DNA of 64,000 bases from Streptomyces sp. NBC_00569 (lineage in GTDB: Bacteria > Actinomycetota > Actinomycetes > Streptomycetales > Streptomycetaceae): positions 7,238,001 through 7,302,000 of the forward strand of contig NZ_CP107783.1 of assembly GCF_036345255.1 (NCBI RefSeq), in the 5' to 3' direction. Positions 28,579-37,343 of this stretch are shown here, one piece after another. Under the pieces are notes generated by a model. The model was given only the letters and a program-made list of their open reading frames with translations, had not been told where the DNA came from and searched no databases. Numbering within the stretch: the first letter of the stretch is position 1; the number at the start of each line of letters is the position of its first letter. The translations under genes and the position numbers were made by a program.

Positions 28579-28609
28579 GCGGGCTCGCACCCTTGGGGTG
28601 CGGGCCCGC
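28579..28609 (+). terminator. rpsA terminator
   Basis: A 14-bp stem with one G-U-type mismatch (GCGGGCTCGCACCC with GGGTGCGGGCCCGC) closes on TTG and is followed by TTCTCTGT. It sits 32 bp past the rpsA stop and before the end of the converging beta-helix gene. Confidence 0.85.
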
Positions 28610-28632
28610 TTCTCTGTGTCCGCCGACGCCTC

Positions 28633-29598
28633 CTACTCGGTGACCGGTACGTTCGTCAGGCCCTTGCCGCCCGTCACCGTGTTGTCGGCGTACACCGTCG
28701 TTTCGCAGCTTCCGCCGGCGTTCGTCACGTTGATCGCCAGTTGCTTGTCGCCGGTCGCGCCGCGCAGGTCCGACGTGTTGGAGCGGAAAACAGTGCCGCA
28801 GCCCCAACCGGACTGCTGGGTGTGGGTCTCGTAGCCGTTGTTCGTGGTGGCGCTGCCCCTGTTGTTCTCGACCAGGACGTCATTGCCCTTCACGTCGACC
28901 CACGAGTCGTCGAAGTTGGCTCCGGTCAGGCCGCTGCCGTCGAACGTGTTGCCGACGATCCGCGCGCCCGTTGTGCCCTCCTTGATGTCGACGTTCTCGC
29001 CGCCGACGTCCGGGCCGATCGTGTTGCCGGTGATCTGGATGCGGTCGCTCTTGTCGGAGGTTCCGCCGGCCGTGCCGACGTAGACGCCCTCGCCCATGCC
29101 GCGGCCGTCGTTGCCGGTGTCGTAGATCCGCGAGTTCTTGATCGTCCCGTCCGTGCTGGAGTTGCGGAAGTGGACGCCCTCCATGTCGAGCCCGCGGACG
29201 GTGACCGTGTCGACGACGACCCCCTTCGCCGAGTCGATCATGACGCCCTTCTGGCCGCCGGTGACGGTGATGCCCTGGACCGTCCAGTACGAGGCGCCGT
29301 TCAGATGCAGGCCGTAACCGCCGCCCGCCGTGAGGACCGCCTTCGCGGAGCCGGTCAGGGTGATGCGCGAGCCGGAGCTCGCGGCGATAGAGGTCTTGAA
29401 GTTGCCCATGTACGTGCCGTCGGCGAGATGGATCGTGTCGCCGGGCGCGGCCGCCGTGAGCGCCGACTTGAGCTGGGCCGCGGTGGAGACCTCGATGACC
29501 TCAGCGGGTGCGGCGGCGGGCGTCGCGAGGGCCGTGGCGGCTCCGGCGACGAGCGCGGAGGCGGTCAGGGCGGGCAGGAGTGTGGAACGCATGCGCAT
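28633..29598 (-). CDS. Secreted right-handed parallel beta-helix protein (pectate-lyase-like)
   Basis: 321-residue exported protein. A Sec signal (MRMRSTLLPALTASALVAGA, then LATPAAAPAEV) leads into repeated beta-helix coils such as YWTVQGITVTGGQKGVMIDS, DTVTVRGLDMEGVHFRNSST, GTIKNSRIYDTG and RIVGNTFDGSGLTGANFDDS. Two cysteines near the C-terminus (WGCGTVF; GSCETTV) may form a disulphide. Polysaccharide binding or lyase activity is suggested by the fold. Catalytic residues could not be assigned. The start at 29598 (or 29592) has GGGAAGG about 13 bp upstream. Confidence 0.88.
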   Translation of the reverse strand: MRMRSTLLPALTASALVAGAATALATPAAAPAEVIEVSTAAQLKSALTAAAPGDTIHLADGTYMGNFKTSIAASSGSRITLTGSAKAVLTAGGGYGLHLNGASYWTVQGITVTGGQKGVMIDSAKGVVVDTVTVRGLDMEGVHFRNSSTDGTIKNSRIYDTGNDGRGMGEGVYVGTAGGTSDKSDRIQITGNTIGPDVGGENVDIKEGTTGARIVGNTFDGSGLTGANFDDSWVDVKGNDVLVENNRGSATTNNGYETHTQQSGWGCGTVFRSNTSDLRGATGDKQLAINVTNAGGSCETTVYADNTVTGGKGLTNVPVTE

Positions 29599-29811
29599 GT
29601 GGGGGGTGCCTTCCCGTCGGTTCGTGCAAAAGAAGTTCTTGTACGTGAACTGTGGGTGCGCATATGAACGTAGAGGTGTGGCATGACTGCGTCAAGGTCT
29701 GTACCAGGGGGCGCACTCGGCCGTCAGAAGCCGCCCGGGAGGGGCGCGGAGAGGGAATGCCCGCGCCCCAACAGGCGTTCTGGGTAAGGAACACGAGGAG
29801 GAGCGGTCACA

Positions 29812-30750
29812 GTGCTTGATCCGCAGGGTTTGTACGCATGGGAGCCGAAGGGCCTGGCCGTGGTGGACATGGCGCTCGCCCAGGAGTCGGCCGGACTGGT
29901 CATGCTCTACCACTTCGACGGATACATCGACGCGGGCGAGACCGGCGACCAGATCGTGGACCGGGTCCTCGACTCGCTGCCGCACCAGGTCGTGGCGCGG
30001 TTCGACCACGACCGGCTCGTCGACTACCGGGCCCGCCGCCCGCTGCTCACCTTCCGGCGCAACCGCTGGACGGACTACGACGTGCCCGCCCTCGAGGTGA
30101 GGCTCGTCCAGGACGCCACGGGTGCGCCCTTCCTGCTGCTCTCCGGCCCCGAGCCCGACGTCGAGTGGGAGCGTTTCGCGGCCGCCGTGAAGGAGATCGT
30201 CGAACGGCTCGGCGTGCGCCTCGCGGTCAACTTCCACGGAATCCCGATGGGTGTCCCGCACACACGGCCCGTCGGCCTCACGCCGCACGGCAACCGGACG
30301 GACCTCGTCCCCGGCCACCGCAGCCCCTTCGACGAGGCGCAGGTCCCCGGCAGCGCGGAGTCCCTCGTGGAGTACCGCCTCATGGAGGCCGGACACGACG
30401 TACTCGGTGTCGCCGCGCACGTTCCGCACTACATCGCGCGCTCGCCGTACCCCGACGCCGCGTTGACCGTCCTCGAAGCCATCACGGCGGCGACCGGCCT
30501 GGTGCTGCCCTCGGTGGCGCACGGGCTGCGCACGGAGGCGCACCGCACACAGACGGAGATCGACCGGCAGATCCAGGAGGGCGACGAGGAACTCGTCTCG
30601 CTCGTCCAGGGACTTGAGCACCAGTACGACGCGGCGGCGGGAGCCGAGAGCCGCGGGAACATGTTGGCCGAACCGACCGACATTCCGTCCGCCGACGAGA
30701 TCGGCCTCGAGTTCGAGAAGTTCCTGGCCGAACGCGAGGGCGACGCGTAG
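29812..30750 (+). CDS. PAC2 family protein (proteasome-assembly-chaperone-like)
   Basis: 312-residue cytoplasmic protein of the PAC2 superfamily. The pattern [20 protein letters not shown] and later [33 protein letters not shown] and [16 protein letters not shown] are typical of actinobacterial members (COG2047-like). GGAGGAG lies about 8-10 bp upstream of the GTG start. It precedes coaE by 41 bp on the same strand. Actinobacteria have proteasomes, but a direct chaperone role for this family there has not been shown. Confidence 0.9.
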   Translation: MLDPQGLYAWEPKGLAVVDMALAQESAGLVMLYHFDGYIDAGETGDQIVDRVLDSLPHQVVARFDHDRLVDYRARRPLLTFRRNRWTDYDVPALEVRLVQDATGAPFLLLSGPEPDVEWERFAAAVKEIVERLGVRLAVNFHGIPMGVPHTRPVGLTPHGNRTDLVPGHRSPFDEAQVPGSAESLVEYRLMEAGHDVLGVAAHVPHYIARSPYPDAALTVLEAITAATGLVLPSVAHGLRTEAHRTQTEIDRQIQEGDEELVSLVQGLEHQYDAAAGAESRGNMLAEPTDIPSADEIGLEFEKFLAEREGDA

Positions 30751-30779
30751 GGGTTGTGGCCGGCGATGGGGCCCTCGCC

Positions 30780-30785
30780 TAAGCT
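30780..30785 (+). promoter_or_regulatory. Putative -10 element of leaderless coaE transcript
   Basis: TAAGCT ends six bases before the coaE ATG, and no ribosome-binding site is present. This spacing matches that before pyk. Inference only. Confidence 0.38.
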
Positions 30786-30791
30786 GCCCGC

Positions 30792-31394
30792 ATGCTGAAG
30801 GTGGGCCTGACCGGCGGAATCGGCGCCGGCAAGAGCGAGGTGTCCCGGCTGCTCGTGGAGCACGGGGCCGTACTGATCGACGCGGACCGGATCGCGCGGG
30901 AGGTCGTGGAGCCCGGAACTCCCGGACTCGCCGCGGTCGTCGAGGCGTTCGGCAGCGACGTGCTCGCCCCGGACGGCTCGCTGGACCGGCCGGCACTCGG
31001 CGCGATCGTCTTCGCTGACGCGGACCGCCTCGCCGTCCTCAACTCGATCGTGCACCCGCTCGTCGGCGCCCGCTCCGCCGAACTCGAAGCCGCCGCCACG
31101 GGTGACTCCGTCGTCGTGCACGACGTGCCGCTGCTCGCCGAGAACGGCCTGGCGCCGCTGTACGACGTCGTGGTCGTCGTCGACGCGAGCCCCGAGACCC
31201 AGCTCGACCGTCTCGTGCGCCTGCGCGGCATGAGCGAGGAGGACGCGCGCGCCCGCATGGCCGCCCAGGCCACCCGCGACAAGCGCCTGGAGATCGCCGA
31301 CATCGTGATCGACAACGACGTACCGCTCGACGAGCTGCACCGGCGGGTCGGCGCCGTCTGGGCGGACCTCGCGCAGCGGGCGGCCGTGGCCTAG
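30792..31394 (+). CDS. coaE: Dephospho-CoA kinase
   Basis: Last step of coenzyme A synthesis: phosphorylates the 3'-OH of dephospho-CoA. It is 200 residues with the P-loop [17 protein letters not shown] at the N-terminus, [29 protein letters not shown] and the lid region [20 protein letters not shown]. No C-terminal extension (such as the GrpB-like domain seen in mycobacterial CoaE). The start has no Shine-Dalgarno but a TAAGCT box six bases upstream. The DUF3592 gene follows 13 bp after the stop. Confidence 0.96.
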   Translation: MLKVGLTGGIGAGKSEVSRLLVEHGAVLIDADRIAREVVEPGTPGLAAVVEAFGSDVLAPDGSLDRPALGAIVFADADRLAVLNSIVHPLVGARSAELEAAATGDSVVVHDVPLLAENGLAPLYDVVVVVDASPETQLDRLVRLRGMSEEDARARMAAQATRDKRLEIADIVIDNDVPLDELHRRVGAVWADLAQRAAVA

Positions 31395-31407
31395 AAGGGG
31401 GACGGGT

Positions 31408-31791
31408 GTGGTCGTACTGGCGGCGTTCACCTTCCTCGGCGGCCTGGTGGCGATCCTCGCCGGGGCGTACGGGCTGCGGCGGACCCGGCGGATCAGCGAG
31501 GCCGGACGCGTCACCCAGGCACTCGTGAAACCCCCGCAGGCGGGTTCCGAGCGGCCCCGGCTGCAGTTCGAGACGCACGACGGTCTCGTCGTCGAGGTGC
31601 CGTCACCCGCGCCGCCCAGCCGGCGGCTGCCGCTGCCGACGGGCGGCCTGGTCGGCATCGCGTACGACGTCGACGACCCGCGCGAGACCGTGCTCATCGG
31701 CGGCGAGCGGCCCGTCCTCGACTGGGTGTTCGTGGCCGCGGGCGTGGCGCTTGCGGTGCTCGGCGCGGTACTCGCGGTGACCGGGCGCTGA
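31408..31791 (+). CDS. DUF3592-like small membrane protein
   Basis: 127-residue protein with an N-terminal transmembrane helix (FTFLGGLVAILAGAYGLR), a central beta-rich domain (RPRLQFETHDGLVVEVPSPA, VGIAYDVDDPRETVLIG) and a C-terminal helix (WVFVAAGVALAVLGAVLAVT). This helix-domain-helix layout is that of DUF3592. The GTG start at 31408 has GGGGGACGG just upstream. Likely co-transcribed with coaE. Function unknown. Confidence 0.8.
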   Translation: MVVLAAFTFLGGLVAILAGAYGLRRTRRISEAGRVTQALVKPPQAGSERPRLQFETHDGLVVEVPSPAPPSRRLPLPTGGLVGIAYDVDDPRETVLIGGERPVLDWVFVAAGVALAVLGAVLAVTGR

Positions 31792-31893
31792 GCCGCCGAC
31801 TCGGTCGGACGTACGTACGTCAGGGTGTTCCGGGGGAGGAATAGGGCCGACAGTCCACGCCGTTGACGTGGATGACGAAGGAGGGAGACCGCT

Positions 31894-32262
31894 GTGCCCC
31901 ACTCCAACCCGGAGACGCACGTCATCGACTTCCGCGCCGCTGAGCAACTGCTCGCGGCGCGTGACCCGCGAGGTGCGGTGAAACTGCTCGACCCGGTCAT
32001 CGCGGCCCACCCCGAGAACACGGCGGCGCGGCTGCTGCGTGCCCGCGCGTTCTTCGCCGCGGCGCAACTGCGGGCGGCCGAGCTGGAGTTCACCATCGTC
32101 CTGGAGCGCGAGCCGGACAACGCGTTCGCGCACTTCGCGCTCGCCCGCACCTATCAGCGCGCGGCACGGCCGGACCAGGCCAGGCGCCATTTCCGGCTCG
32201 CCGCGGCGCTCGATCCGCAGCCCGACTACGTCGCCGCGGCCGCTTTCGACGACGCTCCGTAG
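31894..32262 (+). CDS. Small tetratricopeptide-repeat protein
   Basis: 122 residues consisting almost entirely of three TPR-like helix pairs: FRAAEQLLAARDPRGAVKLL, TAARLLRARAFFAAAQLRAA and FAHFALARTYQRAARPDQAR. GTG start at 31894 with GGAGGGAG upstream. A protein-protein interaction scaffold is expected; no partner is evident. It converges with the DUF6343 gene 34 bp away. Confidence 0.85.
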   Translation: MPHSNPETHVIDFRAAEQLLAARDPRGAVKLLDPVIAAHPENTAARLLRARAFFAAAQLRAAELEFTIVLEREPDNAFAHFALARTYQRAARPDQARRHFRLAAALDPQPDYVAAAAFDDAP

Positions 32263-32296
32263 GACGAGGCGGTCCCCTGGGGCGTTCCGGGGCGGT

Positions 32297-32560
32297 CTAG
32301 GGCCTGTGGTCCGGGGGATTGTAGGGAGGTACGTCGCGGCCCGGCTGGTAGTGCGGGCCCTGCCGGATGTGGCGGGTGATCACGAACAGGTCGACGGTCA
32401 CGATCAGCCACAGCACCCCGCACGCGAGCGCCCACCACGGGCGGTCCGTGAGGATGAACGCGACCGTACCGAAGATCGCCCAGGCCAGGCCCCAGATGCT
32501 GAGCCACAGCCGGGCGCGCAGGGCACTGCGCGCAGTCACGGGTTCACTGCCCGTACGCAT
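32297..32560 (-). CDS. DUF6343-like small membrane protein
   Basis: 87-residue protein with two closely spaced hydrophobic helices (LWLSIWGLAWAIFGTVAFIL and WALACGVLWLIVTVDLFVIT) and a polar Pro-rich tail ending in PPDHRP. It resembles the Streptomyces DUF6343 family. ATG 32560 was chosen over two upstream GTG codons because GGAGG lies 8 bp before it. Function unknown. Confidence 0.78.
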   Translation of the reverse strand: MRTGSEPVTARSALRARLWLSIWGLAWAIFGTVAFILTDRPWWALACGVLWLIVTVDLFVITRHIRQGPHYQPGRDVPPYNPPDHRP

Positions 32561-32729
32561 CGTCACCACCTCCGCCCGTGAAGAGGTACCCCCTCAAGGG
32601 TGCCTCTTCACGGGCGCAGACGTCGGGCGCGTCCGCACCCTCGCGCGGCGCACCGTTCCCTGAAAAGGTGAGGTGGTTTCCGGTCGGCGGAGTTCGGTCT
32701 CCAGGGTTCGGCCGGCGGAGGGAGGACGC

Positions 32730-33752
32730 GTGCTGGACGGGCGGAAGAGCGGCGAGCGGCTCGCGGGATGGGTGGAGGCGCTCGACGGACAGGGGCGGGC
32801 GGAGGCCCCGATCCCCGACGCGGAGGACCTGCCCGAGATCCTCCTCGACCTCGGGGTCGCCCACGAGGACATCAACGAACTCGTCGCGCTGCGCCCCCGC
32901 GTGGCCGACGATCCCCGAGTGCGCGATCTCCTGGAGCGGGCCGTGGACGCCGTCACCCGGGACATGGGCACGGTCGGCGGAAGCCCTCGCTTCCCGTCTC
33001 CGCCCGACGGCGGCGACCTCCTCGAACGCTGCTTCTCCGTGTACGTCTACGTGGCGGCGCTGCCCGCCACGCGCGCGTACCACCGCGGTCTCGGGGTTCC
33101 GGACGACGTCTCGCGGCGCACCCTCGCCGACCTGGGGCGTCACATGGCCGTCCACCGCAGGCGGTACGGCAGTTGCGGCATTCACGCGGTCGCCTGGCTC
33201 GGCCTGCACTTCCATGGGGAGCTCTACCAACTCGGCCGGCTCCAGTACCAGCGGGCCCGGCTCGGCGGGCGCACGGCCGGCGCGGCCGCCGCCGCGGGCC
33301 TGCCGGTGACGGCGGACGACCTGTGCATGAACCTCCACATCCCCGACTTCCGGGGCCCGCTGTCCCCGCGCGCGTGCGACCGGTCCCTCGCTCTGGCCAG
33401 GGAGTTCTTCGCGCGGCGCTACCCCGAGGAGCGCTACGAAACCGCCGTCTGCCACTCCTGGCTCCTCGACGCCCAGCTGAAGGCCCATCTGCCGAAGGAC
33501 TCCAACCTGGTGCGCTTCCAGGAGCGCTTTCGTACGTCCTGGGAGGACACGGAACCGGACGACGAGGGCCCGGTCGGCTTCGTCTTCGGCGACCCCCGTC
33601 TCCCCATCGGTGAACTGCCGCGCCGCACGAGCGTCGAGCGGGCCGTCGGCGACCACCTGCGGCGCGGCGGGCACTGGTACGGAGGGCACGGCTGGTTCCC
33701 ACTGCCTTGGTCGGGAACTGCCGCCCAGGGGAAGCTCGTTGAAGGGGCATGA
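32730..33752 (+). CDS. Acyltransferase-domain protein (DUF5596 / GNAT-like C-terminal)
   Basis: 340-residue cytoplasmic protein. The N-terminal half has LPEILLDLGVAHEDINELVA and the C-terminal half has LCMNLHIPDFRGPLSPRACD, REFFARRYPEERYETAVCHS, WLLDAQLKAHLPKDSNLVRF and EERF-type core elements. These match the actinobacterial family annotated as acyltransferase domain-containing protein (DUF5596 plus GNAT-like C-terminal domain). GGAGG lies about 5 bp before GTG 32730. The stop overlaps the next methyltransferase start by 4 bp (ATGA), so the two are coupled. Substrate unknown. Confidence 0.8.
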   Translation: MLDGRKSGERLAGWVEALDGQGRAEAPIPDAEDLPEILLDLGVAHEDINELVALRPRVADDPRVRDLLERAVDAVTRDMGTVGGSPRFPSPPDGGDLLERCFSVYVYVAALPATRAYHRGLGVPDDVSRRTLADLGRHMAVHRRRYGSCGIHAVAWLGLHFHGELYQLGRLQYQRARLGGRTAGAAAAAGLPVTADDLCMNLHIPDFRGPLSPRACDRSLALAREFFARRYPEERYETAVCHSWLLDAQLKAHLPKDSNLVRFQERFRTSWEDTEPDDEGPVGFVFGDPRLPIGELPRRTSVERAVGDHLRRGGHWYGGHGWFPLPWSGTAAQGKLVEGA

Positions 33753-34438
33753 GCCTTGAGATGCGTGAGGGATACGGAGGGACGGGACCCGGCGCCATCA
33801 CGCCGGACGGCTGCGCGGTCGATCTGTACGCGCGCCTGCCCGTAGGGGATGAGCCCGACATCATCGCCGCGGCCGTGCCCGCGGGAGCGACCCTTCTCGA
33901 ACTGGGCAGTGGCGTCGGCAGGATGACGCACCCCCTCATCGAGCGCGGCTTCACGGTCACGGCCGTGGACGAGTCCGCCGAGATGCTGGAGCGGGTGCGC
34001 GGGGCGCGGACGATCTGCTCGCCGGTCGAGGCGCTGGACGCGGGCGGGACGTTCGACGTGGTGCTGCTCGCGTCGTTCCTCGTGCACGCCGGGGACGTGG
34101 CGGTGCGGCAGGGGCTGCTCGACACGTGCCGGCGCCATGTCGCGGACGGGGGATGCGTACTGATCCAGCGCGAGGGCCCGGACTACCACACGAACCTGCC
34201 GCGTGAGCGCGTGGACCCGAGCGGCTTCACGGTCCGCATCGTGTCCGCGGAGCCCGTCGGGGACGGGGTGAACTCGGTGCGTGCGGAGTACGAGTTCCCC
34301 GACGCGGCCTGGACGCACACGTTCCTGGCACGGCCCCTGACGCGAGAGCAGTTCGAAGAGGCGCTCGCCCAGGCCGGGTTGAAGGTCGACCGGTATCTCA
34401 CGGACGACCAGGTGTGGGTGCGGGCGGTGCCTGCATAA
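33749..34438 (+). CDS. Class I SAM-dependent methyltransferase
   Basis: 229 residues with motif I TLLELGSGVGRMTHPLIERG, the acidic VTAVDES, and the post-motif FDVVLLASFLVHAGD. The C-terminal portion PLTREQFEEALAQAGLKVDR is typical of small-molecule methyltransferases. Translationally coupled to the acyltransferase-like gene by a 4-bp overlap, suggesting the two modify a common product (inference). Substrate unknown. Confidence 0.88.
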   Translation: MSLEMREGYGGTGPGAITPDGCAVDLYARLPVGDEPDIIAAAVPAGATLLELGSGVGRMTHPLIERGFTVTAVDESAEMLERVRGARTICSPVEALDAGGTFDVVLLASFLVHAGDVAVRQGLLDTCRRHVADGGCVLIQREGPDYHTNLPRERVDPSGFTVRIVSAEPVGDGVNSVRAEYEFPDAAWTHTFLARPLTREQFEEALAQAGLKVDRYLTDDQVWVRAVPA

Positions 34439-34535
34439 AGGCACCGGGCGACCGATGAGTTCCCTCGGGTGCTGCCGTCTACCTCTGTGACAGCCGGACA
34501 GCGAGGCCCGGCGCCGACTCACCGAGGAGCACCTC

Positions 34536-34988
34536 ATGTCCGAGACCACCGCCCCCGTCACGACCGCCGCTTCCGCCGCCTCCGTCGCCCCGGCCGCCGG
34601 CAGGGCCCGCGCCGCCCGCGTCGCGCTGCGCACGCTCACGGTGCTGCTCGCGCTGTTCTACGGTGTCGCGAGCGCCCTGCCCAAACTGATCGCGCACCCC
34701 TCGGCGGTCGAGGCGTTCGACACCATGGGGTGGGGGAGCGCGGCGATGTACATCATCGGCGTCCTCGAACTGACGGGCGGAATCGCCCTGTTGGTGCCGG
34801 TGCTCTCCGGGGTCGCCCCGCTCGCGCTGAGTGCGCTGATGGCCGGAGCGTTCGTCGTGCAGATGTCCTACTTCGACGGGGAGAACGCGGCGACGCCGCT
34901 CGTCCTGATCGTCCCGCTGGCGCTCCTCGCGTGGACACGTCGCCGGAGCAACGCGGATCTGGTCCGCCTCGTCAAGCGCCGGGCGTGA
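34536..34988 (+). CDS. DoxX family membrane protein
   Basis: 150-residue membrane protein with an Ala/Thr-rich cytoplasmic N-terminus and four hydrophobic segments: LRTLTVLLALFYGVASALPK, AAMYIIGVLELTGGIALLVP, PLALSALMAGAFVVQMSYF and PLVLIVPLALLAW. This arrangement and the LELTGGIALLVP segment match the DoxX/DoxX-like family. GAGGAG about 8 bp upstream of the ATG. A strong terminator follows. Confidence 0.85.
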   Translation: MSETTAPVTTAASAASVAPAAGRARAARVALRTLTVLLALFYGVASALPKLIAHPSAVEAFDTMGWGSAAMYIIGVLELTGGIALLVPVLSGVAPLALSALMAGAFVVQMSYFDGENAATPLVLIVPLALLAWTRRRSNADLVRLVKRRA

Positions 34989-35002
34989 CCCGCGCGGCCG
35001 GA

Positions 35003-35037
35003 GGCTGACCCCGTCGACGTACGGGGTCAGCCTTTTT
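35003..35037. terminator. Intrinsic terminator with T-run between DoxX and S4 genes
   Basis: A perfect 12-bp stem GGCTGACCCCGT/ACGGGGTCAGCC with a 6-nt loop is followed by TTTTT. It is the most classical rho-independent terminator in the window. It overlaps the stop codon of the converging S4 gene. Confidence 0.92.
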
Positions 35038-35581
35038 CGCGTCCGTCCGCGTGCTCCTGCGCCGGGGGTACGGGGCCCGCGCCGAATGTCGCGCGCAGCC
35101 GGTCCATGTCCCGGCGGTCCCGCTTCGTCGGGCGGCCCGCGCCGCGGTCGCGGACGGCCACGGGGGCGACGGCGGCGCGCGGCGGGGGCGGCGGGCTGTT
35201 GTCCACGTAGCACTCGACGGCCACAGGGGCGCCCACGCGCTTGCGGATCAGGCGCTTCACGATCACGACCCGTTCGTGCCCGCCGGCCTGCCGGACCCGC
35301 ACCTCGTCGCCCACGCGCACGTTGTAGGCGGCCTTCACCCGCTCACCGTTGACCCTCACGTGCCCGCCCCGGCACGCAGTCGCGCCCGCCGAGCGCGTCT
35401 TGGCCAGCCGCACGGACCAGATCCAGCTGTCGATCCGCACGCTCTCACCGGCGCCGGGGCCGGCCGCCCGCGCGGCAGCCGCCGCGCTGGAGGCCGAGTC
35501 CGAACCAGTACCCGAACCGGAATCCGGTGCGGCACCCGGACCGGAGTCCGAGGCGGTATCCGAAGCAGTATCCGAAGCCAT
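35027..35581 (-). CDS. S4-domain RNA-binding protein (Hsp15-like)
   Basis: 184 residues. After a low-complexity N-terminus (about 45 residues of Ser/Asp/Gly/Ala repeats such as SDTASDTASDSG) comes an S4 domain: RIDSWIWSVRLAKTRSAGAT, GHVRVNGERVKAAYNVRVGD and VRVRQAGGHERVVIVKRLIR. The C-terminus is basic (GRPTKRDRRDMDRLR). The family includes Hsp15, which binds stalled 50S subunits carrying tRNA; the same role here is inferred. The N-terminal repeats come from 12-bp-like direct repeats in the DNA (35500-35578). Confidence 0.9.
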   Translation of the reverse strand: MASDTASDTASDSGPGAAPDSGSGTGSDSASSAAAAARAAGPGAGESVRIDSWIWSVRLAKTRSAGATACRGGHVRVNGERVKAAYNVRVGDEVRVRQAGGHERVVIVKRLIRKRVGAPVAVECYVDNSPPPPPRAAVAPVAVRDRGAGRPTKRDRRDMDRLRATFGAGPVPPAQEHADGREKG

Positions 35582-35713
35582 GCCTCGACCTTAGTCCCGG
35601 ATTGCCCCGATCCGGCGAGTCACCCGGACGCCACACGTCACACCGACGAATAATCCGGACAAACTGCCATGTATCTCAAAGGTAGTCATCGGACATCGAG
35701 GGGTGTGGACGCC

Positions 35714-37081
35714 ATGGACGCCAGGGACCTGCAAGCCGAAGTCGACGGTCTGATGGACGGACTCCGCGCCGACCTGGAACGGCTCGCCGCCATCCCGTCC
35801 ATCGCCTTCCCCGGCTTCCCGGCCGAACCCGTGAGGGAGGCGCACGACCTGCTGGTCGGGCTGCTCGGGGAGGCCGGTGTCGAACGCATCGAGCGGATCG
35901 ACCTGCCCGACACCGCCCCCGTCATCTTGGGCGAGATCCCGCCACCGACGCCGGACGCGCCGACCGTCCTGCTCTACTCGCACTACGACGTCCAGCCCGC
36001 CGGTGACGAGAAGCTCTGGAAGTCCCCGCCCTTCGAGCCGACCCCCGTCGAGGGCGGACTGCGGGCGCGCGGCATCGCCGACGACAAGTCGAACGTCATC
36101 GCGCACCTGGGCATGCTGCGGGCCTTCAAGGGCCGCCCGCCCGTCGGCGTCAAGATCGTCTTCGAGGGGCAGGAGGAGTACGGCAGCCCCTTCGACGACT
36201 ACCCGCCCACCGACCCCGAGCGGTTCGCCTGTGACGCCATGGTCATCGCCGATCTCGGCAACCTCCGCCCCGGCACCCCCACCCTCACCACGGGTCTGCG
36301 CGGCGCGTCCGAGGTCGTCGTCGAGGTCCGCACCCTCGAAGAACCGCGCCACAGCGGCGAGTTCGGCGGCGCCGCCCCCGACGCCCTGCTCGTCCTGCTC
36401 AAGGCCCTCGCCACCCTGCACGACGTGCACGGAGACGTCGCCGTCGAAGGCCTGCGCCGCGAGAAGTGGGCCGGCACGAGCTACACCGAGGACGAGTTCC
36501 GCTCCCTCGCCGGCGTCGAGGACGGCGTGCCGCTGATCGGCAGCGGCACCCTCGGCGAGCGCCTGTGGAGCGGCCCCGCGATCACCGTCATCGGCCTCGA
36601 CGCCCCCGCCGTCGAACACGCGGCGTCCGCCGTGGTGCCGTACGCCCGCGCCAAGCTCAACCTGCGCTTCCACCCCCGTCAGGACCCGAAGGAGGCGCAG
36701 GCCAGGCTCGTCGAGCATCTGCGCTCCCTCACGCCCTTCGGTGTCCGGCTCACCGTCACCCCCGGCGACACGGGCCCCGGCTACGAGGCCACGACCGGCG
36801 GCCCCGCCTACCGCGCCGCGCTCACCGCGCTCAAGGAGGCCTGGGGCACGGACGCCTCCTACGTCGCGACCGGCGGTTCGATCCCGCTGGTCAACGGCCT
36901 GGCGAAGGCCGCACCCGGCGCCGAGGTACTCCTCTTCGGCGCCCAGGACAGCATGTGCAACCTGCACGCCCCCAACGAGCGCGTCCTGTTCTCCGAGCTG
37001 CGCAGCACCGTCGTCGCGATGTGCGCGTTCGTCCGCGAGTACGCCGCCGGCTTCCGCGCCGGAACCGCCTCGCGACGGTAA
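35714..37081 (+). CDS. M20 family metallodipeptidase
   Basis: 455-residue cytoplasmic zinc peptidase. Metal-binding residues are visible in LLYSHYDVQPAG (His, Asp), RGIADDKSNV (Asp), EGQEEYGS (Glu pair), VIADLGN (Asp) and the C-terminal MCNLHAPNE (His). The dimerisation domain lies between about residues 200 and 320. ATG 35714 was chosen because GAGGGG precedes it and the residues before it lack homology; GTG 35705 is possible. The gene ends directly before an unusual structured segment. The last residues AAGFRAGTASRR could include sequence from that junction. Confidence 0.93.
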   Translation: MDARDLQAEVDGLMDGLRADLERLAAIPSIAFPGFPAEPVREAHDLLVGLLGEAGVERIERIDLPDTAPVILGEIPPPTPDAPTVLLYSHYDVQPAGDEKLWKSPPFEPTPVEGGLRARGIADDKSNVIAHLGMLRAFKGRPPVGVKIVFEGQEEYGSPFDDYPPTDPERFACDAMVIADLGNLRPGTPTLTTGLRGASEVVVEVRTLEEPRHSGEFGGAAPDALLVLLKALATLHDVHGDVAVEGLRREKWAGTSYTEDEFRSLAGVEDGVPLIGSGTLGERLWSGPAITVIGLDAPAVEHAASAVVPYARAKLNLRFHPRQDPKEAQARLVEHLRSLTPFGVRLTVTPGDTGPGYEATTGGPAYRAALTALKEAWGTDASYVATGGSIPLVNGLAKAAPGAEVLLFGAQDSMCNLHAPNERVLFSELRSTVVAMCAFVREYAAGFRAGTASRR

Positions 37082-37230
37082 GACCCCAACACCACGGTGG
37101 CGGGGCACAGCGCGAAGAAGCAGGAAGCCACGGAATCCCACTTGCGGCCTGTGTCGCGTAGCGGCACAGCACCGGGTAAGGGACGGCCAGAATCCTCGGG
37201 CTTCGGCCCGAGGAGCATGCCAAGACAAGT
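37082..37230 (+). other. Possible relic of an IS200/IS605-type right end (omega-RNA-like hairpins)
   Basis: Right after the M20 peptidase stop lies a structured stretch. A hairpin at 37149-37169 has CTGTGTCGC pairing with GCGGCACAG, and a 9-bp hairpin with TTCG loop sits at 37193-37214 (TCCTCGGGC/GCCCGAGGA), followed by GCATGCCAAG. This arrangement resembles the 3' end of TnpB transposon genes, where a structured RNA ends in a GC-rich hairpin just before flanking DNA. No intact transposase is present. Immediately after it, a hydrophobic reading frame lacks a start codon, as expected if insertion removed its 5' end. Identification is by pattern memory only. Confidence 0.35.
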
Positions 37231-37313
37231 ACCTGCGTTTCATCTGGCCGCTGCTGGCCATCCTGTTCGTGCTGATCTGCGGGTTCGTGGCGGCGGGGGC
37301 GGCGTGGACGTGA
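37218..37313 (+). pseudogene. 5'-truncated small hydrophobic peptide reading frame
   Basis: The frame reads QDKYLRFIWPLLAILFVLIC then GFVAAGAAWT and stops at TGA 37311-37313. Third positions are almost all G/C, and it encodes one transmembrane helix, so it looks genuinely coding. No ATG, GTG or TTG lies in frame nearby. The ATG at 37217 is one base out of frame although AGGAG stands just before it. The frame begins exactly where the structured relic ends, suggesting a disrupted small membrane-protein gene, or a -1/+1 indel. Confidence 0.4.
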
Positions 37314-37343
37314 CGGGTGCGCGTTCCTTCGGGCCTTCGGCCG

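Noticed and set aside
37100..37215. Cobalamin riboswitch before the small hydrophobic frame
   Set aside because: A GGAAGCC segment looked suggestive, but the B12-box core (GCCACTG) and the GGTG element are missing.
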